Shown here: positions 43,296-52,713 of the stretch, in pieces | Numbering within the stretch: position 1 is the first letter of the stretch | Layout of the letters: each line of letters starts with the position of its first letter | DNA from: Microbacterium aurantiacum | Lineage (GTDB): Bacteria > Actinomycetota > Actinomycetes > Actinomycetales > Microbacteriaceae | Assembly (NCBI RefSeq): GCF_002872075.1 | Contig: NZ_PGGU01000002.1 | Coordinates: forward strand, 62,001-126,000 | Reading direction: 5' to 3' | Length of the DNA: 64,000 nucleotides | Notes under the pieces: model-generated | The model's input: only the letters and a program-made list of their open reading frames with translations | Told to the model about the DNA's origin: nothing | The model's database searches: none | Program-made: the position numbers and the translations under genes

Positions 43296-43330
43296 CCCGT
43301 GAATAATCCACATTCGATCATTTTCGATCA
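43282..43330. promoter_or_regulatory. Three phased direct repeats TTCGATCA, candidate operators of the hybrid regulator
   Basis: TTCGATCA occurs at 43282-43289, 43313-43320 and 43323-43330. The start-to-start distances are 31 and 10 bases, close to three and one helical turns, so all face the same side of DNA. The repeats fill the gap between DUF2264 and the DeoR-like regulator. Direct repeats of this kind suit DeoR-type proteins. Confidence 0.75.
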
Positions 43331-43344
43331 GCTATGCTGAGTCC

Positions 43345-44433
43345 ATGACCGATCAGCAGCACGCCCCCTTGGCGCCGGCGCGCCATGCGCACATCCTCGC
43401 CGCCCTGGTGCGCGACGGGATCGTGCGGGTCTCGCAGCTCACCGAGGAACTCGGCGTCGCCCCGGTCACCCTCCGCCGGGATCTCCAGCAACTCGAGGAG
43501 GAAGGCCACCTCGAGCGGGTCCACGGCGGTGCCGTTCCCGTGGCCGCTGCGGCGCCCGTCGATGCCGCGCAGCCCGCCACCGGCGGAGCGATCGCTGTTC
43601 TGGTCCCCTCGCTCGCGTACTACTGGCCAGGCGTGTTCCGCGGAATGGAGGCCGAGGCGCAGCGTCGCGGTCTGCGCCTGGTGCTCCGCGGCGCGTCGTA
43701 CGAGCTCCAGGACGAGCGACCCGTCCTGGAGCGCCTCGTGGCGTCGGATGACATCCGGGGCTTGATCGTGGCTCCGAACCCCGACGCCGCCCACGCGCAG
43801 GATGTGGTGCAGTGGCTCGCGTCGTCTGACATCCCGAGCGTGTTCGTCGAGCGCGATGCGGTCGTGCTCCCGGGGCGAGAGCCCGTCGAGAGCGTCACGA
43901 CCGACCATGCCTTCGGCGCCGTGCTCGCCGCCAGGCACCTCGCTGAACTCGGACACCGGCGGCTCGGTCTCATCGTGTCGCGCGACTCCCCCACCGGCCG
44001 CAAGGTCGTCAGGGGATGGGCCGCCGCGTGCGAGGAGCTCGAGCTGGGCCCAGACGCCCACTTCGAGAGCCTGATCCCTGATCGCAACGTCCCCGGCTTC
44101 ACCTCGGCCGTGAACACCGCCATCGACACCGCGCTCGAGAAGGGCGTGACCGGACTGCTCGTCCACCCGGACCCCGCGGCGATGGCGTTCATCGACATCG
44201 CCCTCAACCGGGGGCTCGCCGTGCCGGAGGACCTGTCCGTCATCGCCTACGACGACGAGGTCGCCCAGCTGTTCACCCCGGCGCTCACCGCGATCAGCCC
44301 TCCGCGCGGTGCGGTCGGCGCTGCAGCGGTCGATCTGCTCGCCCGGCGCCTCGCCGACCCCTCGCGTCCCGTGCACCGGGTGACCCTGAGTCCGACTCTG
44401 CACGCGCGCGAATCCACGGCGCCCGCGCGCTGA
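43345..44433 (+). CDS. Hybrid regulator: DeoR-type helix-turn-helix with LacI-type sugar-binding domain
   Basis: Transcription factor of 362 residues. The N-terminus (about 12-65) is a DeoR winged helix: RHAHILAALVRDGIVRVSQLTEELGVAPVTLRRDLQQLEEEGHLERVHGGAVPV. The rest is a periplasmic-binding-protein-like core as in LacI (IAVLVPSLAYYWPGVFRGMEAEAQ, HLAELGHRRLGLIVSRDSP, VPEDLSVIAYDDE), not the phospho-sugar sensor domain normal for DeoR. There is no ribosome-binding site. A TATGCT -10-like element ends six bases before the ATG, so the mRNA is likely leaderless. It is divergent from the DUF2264 operon and probably controls it through the TTCGATCA repeats. Confidence 0.88.
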   Translation: MTDQQHAPLAPARHAHILAALVRDGIVRVSQLTEELGVAPVTLRRDLQQLEEEGHLERVHGGAVPVAAAAPVDAAQPATGGAIAVLVPSLAYYWPGVFRGMEAEAQRRGLRLVLRGASYELQDERPVLERLVASDDIRGLIVAPNPDAAHAQDVVQWLASSDIPSVFVERDAVVLPGREPVESVTTDHAFGAVLAARHLAELGHRRLGLIVSRDSPTGRKVVRGWAAACEELELGPDAHFESLIPDRNVPGFTSAVNTAIDTALEKGVTGLLVHPDPAAMAFIDIALNRGLAVPEDLSVIAYDDEVAQLFTPALTAISPPRGAVGAAAVDLLARRLADPSRPVHRVTLSPTLHARESTAPAR

Positions 44434-44435
44434 AT

Positions 44436-44453
44436 CGTGATCCCCTGATCACG
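44436..44453. terminator. Hairpin between convergent regulators
   Basis: CGTGATC pairs with GATCACG around CCCT, just after the stop of the hybrid regulator and before the stop of the converging lacI gene. No T-run is present. Confidence 0.55.
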
Positions 44454-44482
44454 GCCGGAGGGCACCACCCGCAAGGGCGACG

Positions 44483-45517
44483 TCAGCCGGCGCTCGCGCG
44501 CTCGATCAACGCCGTCGGCACGACCAATGGGCCCGGTGCCGCGTCAGCCCCCTCGATATCCGCGACGAGCGCCTCGACCGCGCGCTGCGCGAGCGCTGTG
44601 AAGTCCTGACGGATCGTGGTCAGCGGCGGGCGGTAGTTCGCGGCATCCGGCACGTCGTCGAAGCCGATCACGCTGACATCCTCCGGCACGCGCCGACCGC
44701 TCTCGGCGAGCGCACGCAGCAGGCCCAGTGCCATCTGATCGTTGGCGCAGAAGACAGCGGATGCCGCGCCCAGCGCGGTGCCGGCCGCGTAGCCCGACTC
44801 GGCACTCCAGTCTCCGCGGACCACAGCGGGAGGACGGATGCCGGCGGCCCTGAGCGTCTCACGCCAGCCGCGCTCGCGTTCGGCGGCGGCGAAGGAGTCG
44901 GCGGGGCCTGCGAGATGGTGCACAGCGCTGTGCCCGAGCCCGAGCAGGTGCGCCGTGGCGGTGGCCGCGCCGCCCGCATGGTCGCTGTGCACGGAGCGGA
45001 AGCCGTCATCGGTCAGCGCGTCGACGACGACCAGCCGAAGTCCGGCCGGGCGCTGGGCGGCAGGCACGAGTGCGGAGGCCTCGTTGAGCACGATCGCGCC
45101 GTCAACCTCCTGCTCGGCGAGCCGCTCGAAGGCATCCGCCACGGTGACGCCGGCCGTGATGACGGTGAGGGCATAGCCACGTTCCCCGGCCGCTTCCGCT
45201 GTAGCCTGCAGCATCCGCGAGTTGCCGACCGTGGCGAGGGTGGTGACCACCAGCCCGATGGTCTGCGAGCGGCCGGTGCGCAGCGCCCGTGCGGCGCGAT
45301 GCGGCCGGTAGCCGAGCTCGGCCATGGCCCGCTCGACGCGCTCCCGCGTGCCGGGGTCGACGCGGGGGCTGCCGTTCACGACACGGGAGACCGTCTGCCC
45401 GGAGACTCGCGCCCGCGCAGCGACCGTCGCCATCGACACCCGGCCGGAGCTGCGGCCGGAACGCGGTGTCCGACCGGCACCCGGGCCCGGTCCGAAGCTG
45501 AGATCATCACCGGTCAT
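44483..45517 (-). CDS. LacI/GalR-family regulator, probable repressor of galTKE
   Basis: Regulator of 344 residues. The helix-turn-helix reads VSMATVAARARVSGQTVSRVVNGSPRVDPGTRERVERAMAELGYRPHRAARALRTGRSQTIGLV, followed by the sugar-binding core (ALVPAAQRPAGLRLVVVD, AVFCANDQMALGLL, VSVIGFDDVPDAA). The ATG at 45517 with GGGGGAA is preferred; a start at 45559 would lie in the divergent promoter. It is divergent from galT, with two operator-like palindromes in the gap. The effector is probably galactose or a derivative (inference). Confidence 0.9.
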   Translation of the reverse strand: MTGDDLSFGPGPGAGRTPRSGRSSGRVSMATVAARARVSGQTVSRVVNGSPRVDPGTRERVERAMAELGYRPHRAARALRTGRSQTIGLVVTTLATVGNSRMLQATAEAAGERGYALTVITAGVTVADAFERLAEQEVDGAIVLNEASALVPAAQRPAGLRLVVVDALTDDGFRSVHSDHAGGAATATAHLLGLGHSAVHHLAGPADSFAAAERERGWRETLRAAGIRPPAVVRGDWSAESGYAAGTALGAASAVFCANDQMALGLLRALAESGRRVPEDVSVIGFDDVPDAANYRPPLTTIRQDFTALAQRAVEALVADIEGADAAPGPLVVPTALIERASAG

Positions 45518-45543
45518 GCGCTTCCCCCGTCCACAACTCCTGA

Positions 45544-45592
45544 ATGTTGACGTTATCACCGTCGCCGACGTACCATGTTGACGTGAACATGG
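45544..45592. promoter_or_regulatory. galT promoter with two LacI-type operators
   Basis: CCATGTTGACGTGAACATGG (45573-45592) is an inverted repeat with seven-base arms. ATGTTGACGTTATCA (45544-45558) is a partial copy, and ATGTTGACGT recurs exactly 31 bases apart, three helical turns. TTGACG (45547-45552) and TACCAT (45571-45576) form a -35/-10 pair with an 18-base spacer. Both operators therefore overlap core promoter elements. Confidence 0.75.
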
Positions 45593-46763
45593 AAATCTCT
45601 CCGGAGTTGTGGACAGAGCAGCTCGGTGCCGGCGTCACCAAGCGTGCCACCCGGCTCGCCGACGGCCGCGATCTGATCTACTACGACGACCCCGGCACGA
45701 CGCTCGGCGCCGACCGCGCGGTCGACACGCGCTCGCTCGATCCGCGCGGCGACACCGCCACGATGCGTCTCGATGTGCTCACCGGCGACTGGATCACGGT
45801 GGCTGCGAACCGGCAGAACCGGGTGATGATGCCGAGCGCCGACGCCGACCCGCTGGCCCCGCAGACGCCGACCAATCCGTCCGAGGTGCCGTCGCGCTAC
45901 GACGTCGCCGTGTTCGAGAACCGCTCCCCCGCCTTCGGTCCCGCACTGGCGGAGGCGCTCGGCGAGGCCCCGGCCGCGAAGGATGCGCCGCGCGGCCTCG
46001 ACGACCTCGGTGCGCTCGGGCTGGGCCGCACCCGGACCTCGGTCGGACGCTGCGAAGTGGTCTGCTTCAGCCCCGAGCACACCGGGTCGTTCGGCACCCA
46101 GTCCGTCACCCGCGCCCGCACCGTGATCGAGGCGTGGGCCGATCGCACGGCCGCGCTGTCGCAGCTGCCCGGCGTAGAGCAGGTCTTCCCGTTCGAGAAC
46201 CGTGGCGAGGCGATCGGCGTCACCCTGCCGCATCCGCACGGCCAGATCTACGCCTACCCGTATGTGACCCCGCGCACGACCCGTCTGCTCGACAGCATCG
46301 ACCGCACCGCCCCGGGCCTCTTCCAGCACCTCCTCGAGTTCGAACAGGCCTCCGAGCGGGTCGTGTTCCGCGGTGAGCACTGGACCGCGTTCGTGCCCTT
46401 CGCCGCACGCTGGCCTCTCGAGGTGCATCTGATGCCGCACCGGCACGTGCCGGACTTCGCCGAGACGACGGACGCCGAGCGCGACGAACTCGCCCCCCTG
46501 TACCTGCGCCTGCTGCGCGGCGTGGACGCCCTCTACGGCTCGCCTACCCCGTACATCGCCGCGTGGCATCAGGCCCCTGTGCACGTCGGGCGCGAGACCG
46601 TGCGGCTGCACCTGCAGCTGACCAGCCCCCGCCGGGCCGCCGACAAGCTGAAGTTCCTCGCCGGATCGGAGGCGGCGATGTGGGCGTGGACCGCTGAGAT
46701 CCCGCCCGAGCAGTCCGCGGCGCGTCTTCGCGAGGCCATCGCGAGCATCGACGAGGTGACCGC

Positions 46764-46767
<4 letters not shown>
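45589..46767 (+). CDS. galT: Galactose-1-phosphate uridylyltransferase
   Basis: Leloir pathway enzyme of 392 residues exchanging UMP between UDP-glucose and galactose 1-phosphate. The HIT-fold catalytic motif GVTLPHPHGQIYAYPY is present, with the nucleophilic histidine as the second His (about 217). Other family blocks are DVLTGDWITVAANRQNR and EVHLMPHRHVPDFAE. There is no ribosome-binding site. The -10 element ends six bases before a GTG at 45583, in frame with this ATG, so a leaderless start at the GTG is a strong alternative. The stop overlaps galK as ATGA. Confidence 0.95.
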
Positions 46768-47981
<1,214 letters not shown>

Positions 47982-48053
47982 GCCTCAGGAAGAAGATCCC
48001 AGGAGCACAACTGGGAGAATGAGCATCGCGCGCCCGCGCAAGGAGAGGAACAC

Positions 48054-49034
48054 ATGTCCTGGATCGTCACCGGCGGCGCCGGCTACATCGGAGCGCACGT
48101 CGTGCGCGCACTCGCGGATGCCGGACTCACCCCCGTGGTCCTCGACGACCTGTCCAGTGGCGTCGCCTCGTTCATCCCGGAGGGCGTGCCTTTCGTGCAG
48201 GGCAGCATCCTCGACGGCGAGATCGTCGAGAAGACGCTCCGCGACCACGCGGCCGAGGGCGTCATCCACGTCGCGGGTTTCAAGTACGCCGGCGTCTCCG
48301 TGCAGCGCCCGCTGCACACGTACGCGCAGAACGTCGAGGGCACCCGGGTGATCCTCGAGGCGATGGAGGCGGCGGGCGTGGCGAACATCGTCTTCTCGTC
48401 GTCCGCGGCCGTCTTCGGGACCCCCGACGTCTCCCTCGTCGTCGAGGAGACGGAGAAGAAGCCAGCGAGCCCCTACGGGGAGTCCAAGCTCATCGGCGAG
48501 TGGCTGCTGCGCGATCAGGCGATCGCGACCGCCGGCTCCGACCGTCCGCTGCGCCACACCTCCCTGCGCTACTTCAACGTGGTCGGGTCCGCCGATCCGG
48601 CCGTCTACGACGTGAGCCCGCACAACCTCTTCCCGATCGTGTTCGAGGCGCTCTTGGCCGGGAAGACACCGCGGATCAACGGCGACGACTACGCCACCGA
48701 AGACGGCACGAACGTGCGCGACTACGTGCACGTCGGCGACATCGCTGCGGCGCATGTCGCGGCGGCCCAGCGGCTCGCCGCGGGCGAACCGATCGAGGCC
48801 GCGTACAACCTCGGGTCGGGTGACGGGCTGAGCGTGAAGCAGATCATGGATGCAGTGGCCCGCGTCACCGGCATCGACTTCACACCCGAGGTCGGCCCCC
48901 GCCGCGCCGGCGACCCCGACCGCATCGTGGCCACCGGCGAGCTCGCCGCGCGCGACCTGGACTGGACCATGCGCTACTCGGTCGACGAGATGGTGCGCAC
49001 CGGCTGGGAGGCCCGGCGCCACGCCGACCTGTGA
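48054..49034 (+). CDS. galE: UDP-glucose 4-epimerase
   Basis: Short-chain dehydrogenase-type epimerase of 326 residues, completing the Leloir pathway. NAD binding is shown by VTGGAGYIGAHVVRALADAGL. The catalytic Ser/Tyr-x3-Lys set is FSSSAAVFG and SPYGESKLIGEWLL. The C-terminal substrate region includes LRYFNVVGSADPAV and RDYVHVGDIAAAHVAA. GGAGAGGAACAC precedes the ATG. A 72-base gap follows galK without an obvious terminator, so it is probably part of the same transcript. Confidence 0.95.
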   Translation: MSWIVTGGAGYIGAHVVRALADAGLTPVVLDDLSSGVASFIPEGVPFVQGSILDGEIVEKTLRDHAAEGVIHVAGFKYAGVSVQRPLHTYAQNVEGTRVILEAMEAAGVANIVFSSSAAVFGTPDVSLVVEETEKKPASPYGESKLIGEWLLRDQAIATAGSDRPLRHTSLRYFNVVGSADPAVYDVSPHNLFPIVFEALLAGKTPRINGDDYATEDGTNVRDYVHVGDIAAAHVAAAQRLAAGEPIEAAYNLGSGDGLSVKQIMDAVARVTGIDFTPEVGPRRAGDPDRIVATGELAARDLDWTMRYSVDEMVRTGWEARRHADL

Positions 49035-49103
49035 TCGCGGAGTCCGGCGCCGGGCCGACCCCGGCGGCGCAGCATCGGGAAGCCGTCGCCGCCGGGCATG
49101 TGG

Positions 49104-50690
49104 TCAGATCGGGCTGCCGAACTCCCGGATCGTGATCCCGGAGAAGGTCGCCGGGCCGCCGTCCGAGTAGAACGAGATCCCCACGTCGCCCTCGGCGAAG
49201 TGCACCTGCTGTGAAAGCACGGTGTGACCGGCGTTGACGAACACTTCGACGCTCTGCGTGTCCACGAAGATGCGCAAGTGCACCGAACGTGCGTTCGCGT
49301 CGATCGGCGCCGCGGCCCGCGCGTACGGGCTGAGCACGAATCCTGCGAGGTCAGACGGCCCTCGATCCACGTAGAGTTCATCGCCGTATTTGCCGATATT
49401 GGTGTGCCGGCTTCCATCCGCGGACCGGCCGACCGACACTCCGACATTCGTCGCGTCATTCCAGGCGATATCCAGCTCCAGTTCGTATGCCCGCCCGCTC
49501 CACGGCAGCACCGCACCGCCGTCGACCGTGCGATCCGGCAGCGATGTCGTCGCCGTGGCATACCCCGACAGTGCCTCGACCGGGCTGCTGAGCAGGACGT
49601 GCCGGCCTCCTTCGTGGACGAGGCGCAACTCGCGCACGATGGAGTTCTGCCCGTTGTACCCATCCGAGGCGTCGGTGGGCACGTCGCGCGCGGCGTACTT
49701 CCAGTTGTTCATCCACGCGATCGCCAGGCGCCTGTCATCCGGCGCGCCGGCCTTCGGCCAGGTGACGGCGGCGTACCAGTCCCATCCCCAGTCGAGCCAC
49801 TGCGGGGTGAGATCGTCTGCGGTGAACTGCGTGCCGTTCCAGGAACCTGTCCAATAGGCGTAGGTCATCGGAAGGCCCACGCCGTACGCGTCCATGCTCG
49901 CCGCGAAGATCCAGCGCCGCGTGCCGTCGTCGGCGTTCATCTCGAAGAGATCCGGGCATTCGATTCCGCCGAGGGCGTGGTTCGGATAGTCGAAGTTCGA
50001 TGTCCACTGCCAATCGCGCAGGTTCCCCGAGGTGTAGAACGATGCGTATCGAGCCCGTCCGATGACGCAGACCCACTCCGCGCGGGCCGCATCCCAATGG
50101 ATCTTCGGGTCTCGGAACCACTCGGCGTTCTCTACCTCGGCCGGTGTGGATGCCGTGCGCCCATCGGCGTTCACGATGACTGGGTCGGCGAGCGCCGTGA
50201 AGGTGAAGCCGCCGTCCGTCGACCAGTAGAGGTACTGCTCCTGGTACTTGCGGATTCCGTCGGTCGGTTGCGTCGCGAGGGCGATGACGGCTCCGACGCC
50301 GAATCCCGCCGTGTCGTCCACGTCGACGACAGCCGAGCCGGACCACACCGGGAAGTCCGGTTGCAGCGGCATGACCGTCCCGTGATGCGTGAACGAGACT
50401 CCGTCGGCAGTGGTCGCGTGATCCCAGCCTCCTGGGCCGTTGTTCTGACCGGACTGCAGGTAGTACAGCTGATAGGCGCCGTTCGTCGTGACGGGACGCT
50501 GCGGATCGCAGAGCCACCCTGACGGAGGCGTCATGTGGTAGATCGCGCGCAGCGAACCGGCGTTCGGCGACGAGATCTGCGTAGCCGCCTGAGCGTGGCC
50601 GGCGGCAGGGGCTGCGTTGCCGAAGAACAACGTCAGCGCTCCGATACTGGCGCCCTGCAGCATGCTGCGGCGGGAGATGGGTTGCTTCAT
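49104..50690 (-). CDS. Secreted (Tat-type) GH32 fructan hydrolase with divergent first motif
   Basis: Exported GH32 enzyme of 528 residues (levanase/inulinase/invertase family). The N-terminus SRRSMLQGASIGALTLFFG is a twin-arginine-like signal. The five-blade propeller carries WLCDPQRP in place of the usual WMNDPN(G), keeping the nucleophile Asp62. EWFRDPK (Asp194, stabiliser) and IECPDLF (Glu244, acid/base) are also present, and a beta-sandwich completes the C-terminus. The start at 50690 has AGAGGA. It lies 95 bases after the lacI stop in the fructan operon. The changed -1 subsite motif suggests altered specificity. Confidence 0.87.
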   Translation of the reverse strand: MKQPISRRSMLQGASIGALTLFFGNAAPAAGHAQAATQISSPNAGSLRAIYHMTPPSGWLCDPQRPVTTNGAYQLYYLQSGQNNGPGGWDHATTADGVSFTHHGTVMPLQPDFPVWSGSAVVDVDDTAGFGVGAVIALATQPTDGIRKYQEQYLYWSTDGGFTFTALADPVIVNADGRTASTPAEVENAEWFRDPKIHWDAARAEWVCVIGRARYASFYTSGNLRDWQWTSNFDYPNHALGGIECPDLFEMNADDGTRRWIFAASMDAYGVGLPMTYAYWTGSWNGTQFTADDLTPQWLDWGWDWYAAVTWPKAGAPDDRRLAIAWMNNWKYAARDVPTDASDGYNGQNSIVRELRLVHEGGRHVLLSSPVEALSGYATATTSLPDRTVDGGAVLPWSGRAYELELDIAWNDATNVGVSVGRSADGSRHTNIGKYGDELYVDRGPSDLAGFVLSPYARAAAPIDANARSVHLRIFVDTQSVEVFVNAGHTVLSQQVHFAEGDVGISFYSDGGPATFSGITIREFGSPI

Positions 50691-50709
50691 TGCATTCCTC
50701 TCAAGTCGT

Positions 50710-50731
50710 CCGGGCGCGACGATGCGCCCGG
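50710..50731 (-). promoter_or_regulatory. Stem-loop between lacI and the secreted GH32 gene
   Basis: CCGGGCGC pairs perfectly with GCGCCCGG around GACGAT, ending about 20 bases before the GH32 start. It could partly terminate the upstream operon or stabilise a processed GH32 mRNA. No T-run follows on the minus strand. Confidence 0.45.
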
Positions 50732-50785
50732 CACGGTGAACATCATCGATGGGCGGGAGGGGGAAGAAGTGGGGGTGCGGTCCCG

Positions 50786-51805
50786 TCAGACCGACTGCCG
50801 GAGGATCGGCGGGCAGACGATGAGCCGTGGCTCCGATCCGGTGTCGGCGTCGATTCCGAGAAGGATGCGCACCCCGGCCGCACCGAGCTCGTAGTGCGGC
50901 AGCGCCACGGTCGACAGCGGCGGGCGCAGATGAGCAGCGATGACGTCCTGGTTGTCGAAGCCGATCACGGCGACATCCTCCGGGATACGCAGTCCCTGTT
51001 CGCGGAGGCCGTCATAGAGGCCCATCGCCACCCGGTCGTTGTGGCAGAACACGGCTGTCGCACCGGACGCCACGATTCGCGGCGTCGTGGCGTACCCGCC
51101 CCCCTGCTCCGGCGACGCCGGGAACACCAGCGCATCGTCGAACTCGACTCCCGCTCCCTCGAGCGCGGACCGGTATCCGGCCAGGCGGCCGGTCTGCGCG
51201 GGCGACGGTGTGGTCGTGTTGATGAAGGCGATACGGCGATGCCCGGCGGCGAGCAGTTCCTCTGTCGCGGTGCGGCCGCCCTGCTCCTCGTCGGGGACGA
51301 CGGCAGGCAGTCCGCCCTCGGCGGCGAAGCATCCGACGAGCACGGTGTCCGTCGCGTGCAGCGCTTCCGGCACGACGACCTCCCGGTGGTACCAGGTCGA
51401 ATAGAGGACGCCGTGCACCTGGTGCTCGAGCATCATCGCGATCGCCTCGGCCTCGGCCTCGTCGTTGCCGTCCGTGTTGGCGACCAGGAGCACGTAGCCG
51501 TGCTTCCACGCCTCGTCCTGGGCACCGTGGATGATCTGACCGGCGAACGGCGTCGTGGCGATCTGGTCGGCCACGAGTCCGATGAACCGGGATGTCCCCT
51601 GCGAGAGGGTCTTCGCGAGGGCATTCGGACGATAGCCGAGCGACGCGACCGCCTCCTGCACTCTGCGGCGGGCATCCTCGCCGATCCGCGCGCCGGGCTT
51701 GTCGTTGACGACATGCGAGACCGTCGCCACGGAGACACCGGCGACTTCGGCGACATCTCGCATCGTGACGCTGGGCGTGTGGGAACCGCGTGCTGAGGTG
51801 CTCAT
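50786..51805 (-). CDS. LacI-family regulator of the fructan operon
   Basis: Repressor of 339 residues with helix-turn-helix VTMRDVAEVAGVSVATVSHVVNDKPGARIGEDARRRVQEAVASLGYRPNALAKTLSQG and a periplasmic-binding-like core (FIGLVADQIATTPFAGQII, TAVFCHNDRVAMGLYDGL, VAVIGFDNQDVIAAHLRPPLSTV). The ATG at 51805 overlaps the permease stop as ATGA. It lies between the importer and the secreted GH32. It is the natural candidate for the TTAAnCGnTTAA-type sites upstream of the operon at 56564 and 56606. Confidence 0.9.
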   Translation of the reverse strand: MSTSARGSHTPSVTMRDVAEVAGVSVATVSHVVNDKPGARIGEDARRRVQEAVASLGYRPNALAKTLSQGTSRFIGLVADQIATTPFAGQIIHGAQDEAWKHGYVLLVANTDGNDEAEAEAIAMMLEHQVHGVLYSTWYHREVVVPEALHATDTVLVGCFAAEGGLPAVVPDEEQGGRTATEELLAAGHRRIAFINTTTPSPAQTGRLAGYRSALEGAGVEFDDALVFPASPEQGGGYATTPRIVASGATAVFCHNDRVAMGLYDGLREQGLRIPEDVAVIGFDNQDVIAAHLRPPLSTVALPHYELGAAGVRILLGIDADTGSEPRLIVCPPILRQSV

Positions 51806-52713
51806 CCCTTTGTCGCTCCGCTCTCGAGTCCGTAGATCATGGCCTTGTTCAGCAGGAGGAACACCAGCAGCAGCGGCGTCACCGTGACGCACACCGCGGC
51901 GAAAGTCGCCGTCCAGTCGGTGTTGCCCATCGCCCCAATGTAGTTCTGCAGACCGAGCGGGATGGTCTTGAGGCCATCGGAGAGCACGAACGTGTTCGCG
52001 AAGATGAAGTCGTTCCAGATGAAGATGCTGTTGACGAGGACCACCGTGATGATGGTGTTCACCGACAGCGGGAATGTGATCCGGCCGAAGATCCGGTACG
52101 GACCTGCGCCGTCGAGCGATGCCGCCTCGTAGGTCTCCCTCGGGATGTACTCATAGAACGAGGAGAACAGGTACACGGCCATGGGCAGCGCGAACGCCGC
52201 GAGCGGAATGATCATCGACAGATGCGTGTCCAGCAGTCCCACTTGGGAGTAGTCGATGAAGAGAGGCACCAGCGCGATCTGCACCGGCACGATGATGCCG
52301 AGGAGGAAGAGCGCCCGCACGGCGTTGCTGAACCGGAAGCCGAGCACCTGCAACGCGAAGGCGGCCATCATCCCCGCGACGACGATGAGAACGCTCGAAC
52401 CCAGGGTGACGATCAGGCTGTTCAGGATGCTGAGCCAGAGGTTGCCGGTTGCGAAAGCCCGCTCGTAGTTCTCGAGCGTGAACTCAGACGGCAGCGCGAA
52501 CGGGTTCCCGCCCGCGAAGTCCGCCGCTGTGCGGAAGCTCGTGATGAACAGCCAGGCCAGCGGATAGACCTGAACCACCACGATCAGCGCGATCGTCACG
52601 GTCAGCAGCGTCCGCTGCACCGGGAGCCGTGTGGAGCGACGGCGTCGACGCCGGGGGCGCGAGGCGGGCGGTGGCACCGATACAGCCGGCGCGGTGAGGA
52701 CGGAGGCGGTCAC
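51802..52713 (-). CDS. ABC sugar permease (MalG-type)
   Basis: Permease of 303 residues with an arginine-rich N-terminus and about six helices, first TLLTVTIALIVVVQVYPLAWLFITSF. The EAA loop reads TYEAASLDGAGPYRIFGRITFPLSV. The GTG at 52713 overlaps the preceding permease stop (GTGA) and has AAGGGA upstream. It is one of two permeases of the fructan or fructo-oligosaccharide importer. Confidence 0.92.
   Translation of the reverse strand: MTASVLTAPAVSVPPPASRPRRRRRRSTRLPVQRTLLTVTIALIVVVQVYPLAWLFITSFRTAADFAGGNPFALPSEFTLENYERAFATGNLWLSILNSLIVTLGSSVLIVVAGMMAAFALQVLGFRFSNAVRALFLLGIIVPVQIALVPLFIDYSQVGLLDTHLSMIIPLAAFALPMAVYLFSSFYEYIPRETYEAASLDGAGPYRIFGRITFPLSVNTIITVVLVNSIFIWNDFIFANTFVLSDGLKTIPLGLQNYIGAMGNTDWTATFAAVCVTVTPLLLVFLLLNKAMIYGLESGATKG

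Noticed and set aside
49040-49075. GC-rich imperfect hairpin (GCCGGG/CCCGGC) between galE and the secreted GH32.
   Set aside because: The stem is only six bases with mismatches and no T-run, so it was not called as a terminator although one is expected there.
50460-50530. WLCDPQ in the secreted GH32 as a sign of frameshift or pseudogene.
   Set aside because: The frame is continuous, the nucleophile Asp and both other catalytic motifs are present, and the signal and C-terminal domain are intact.
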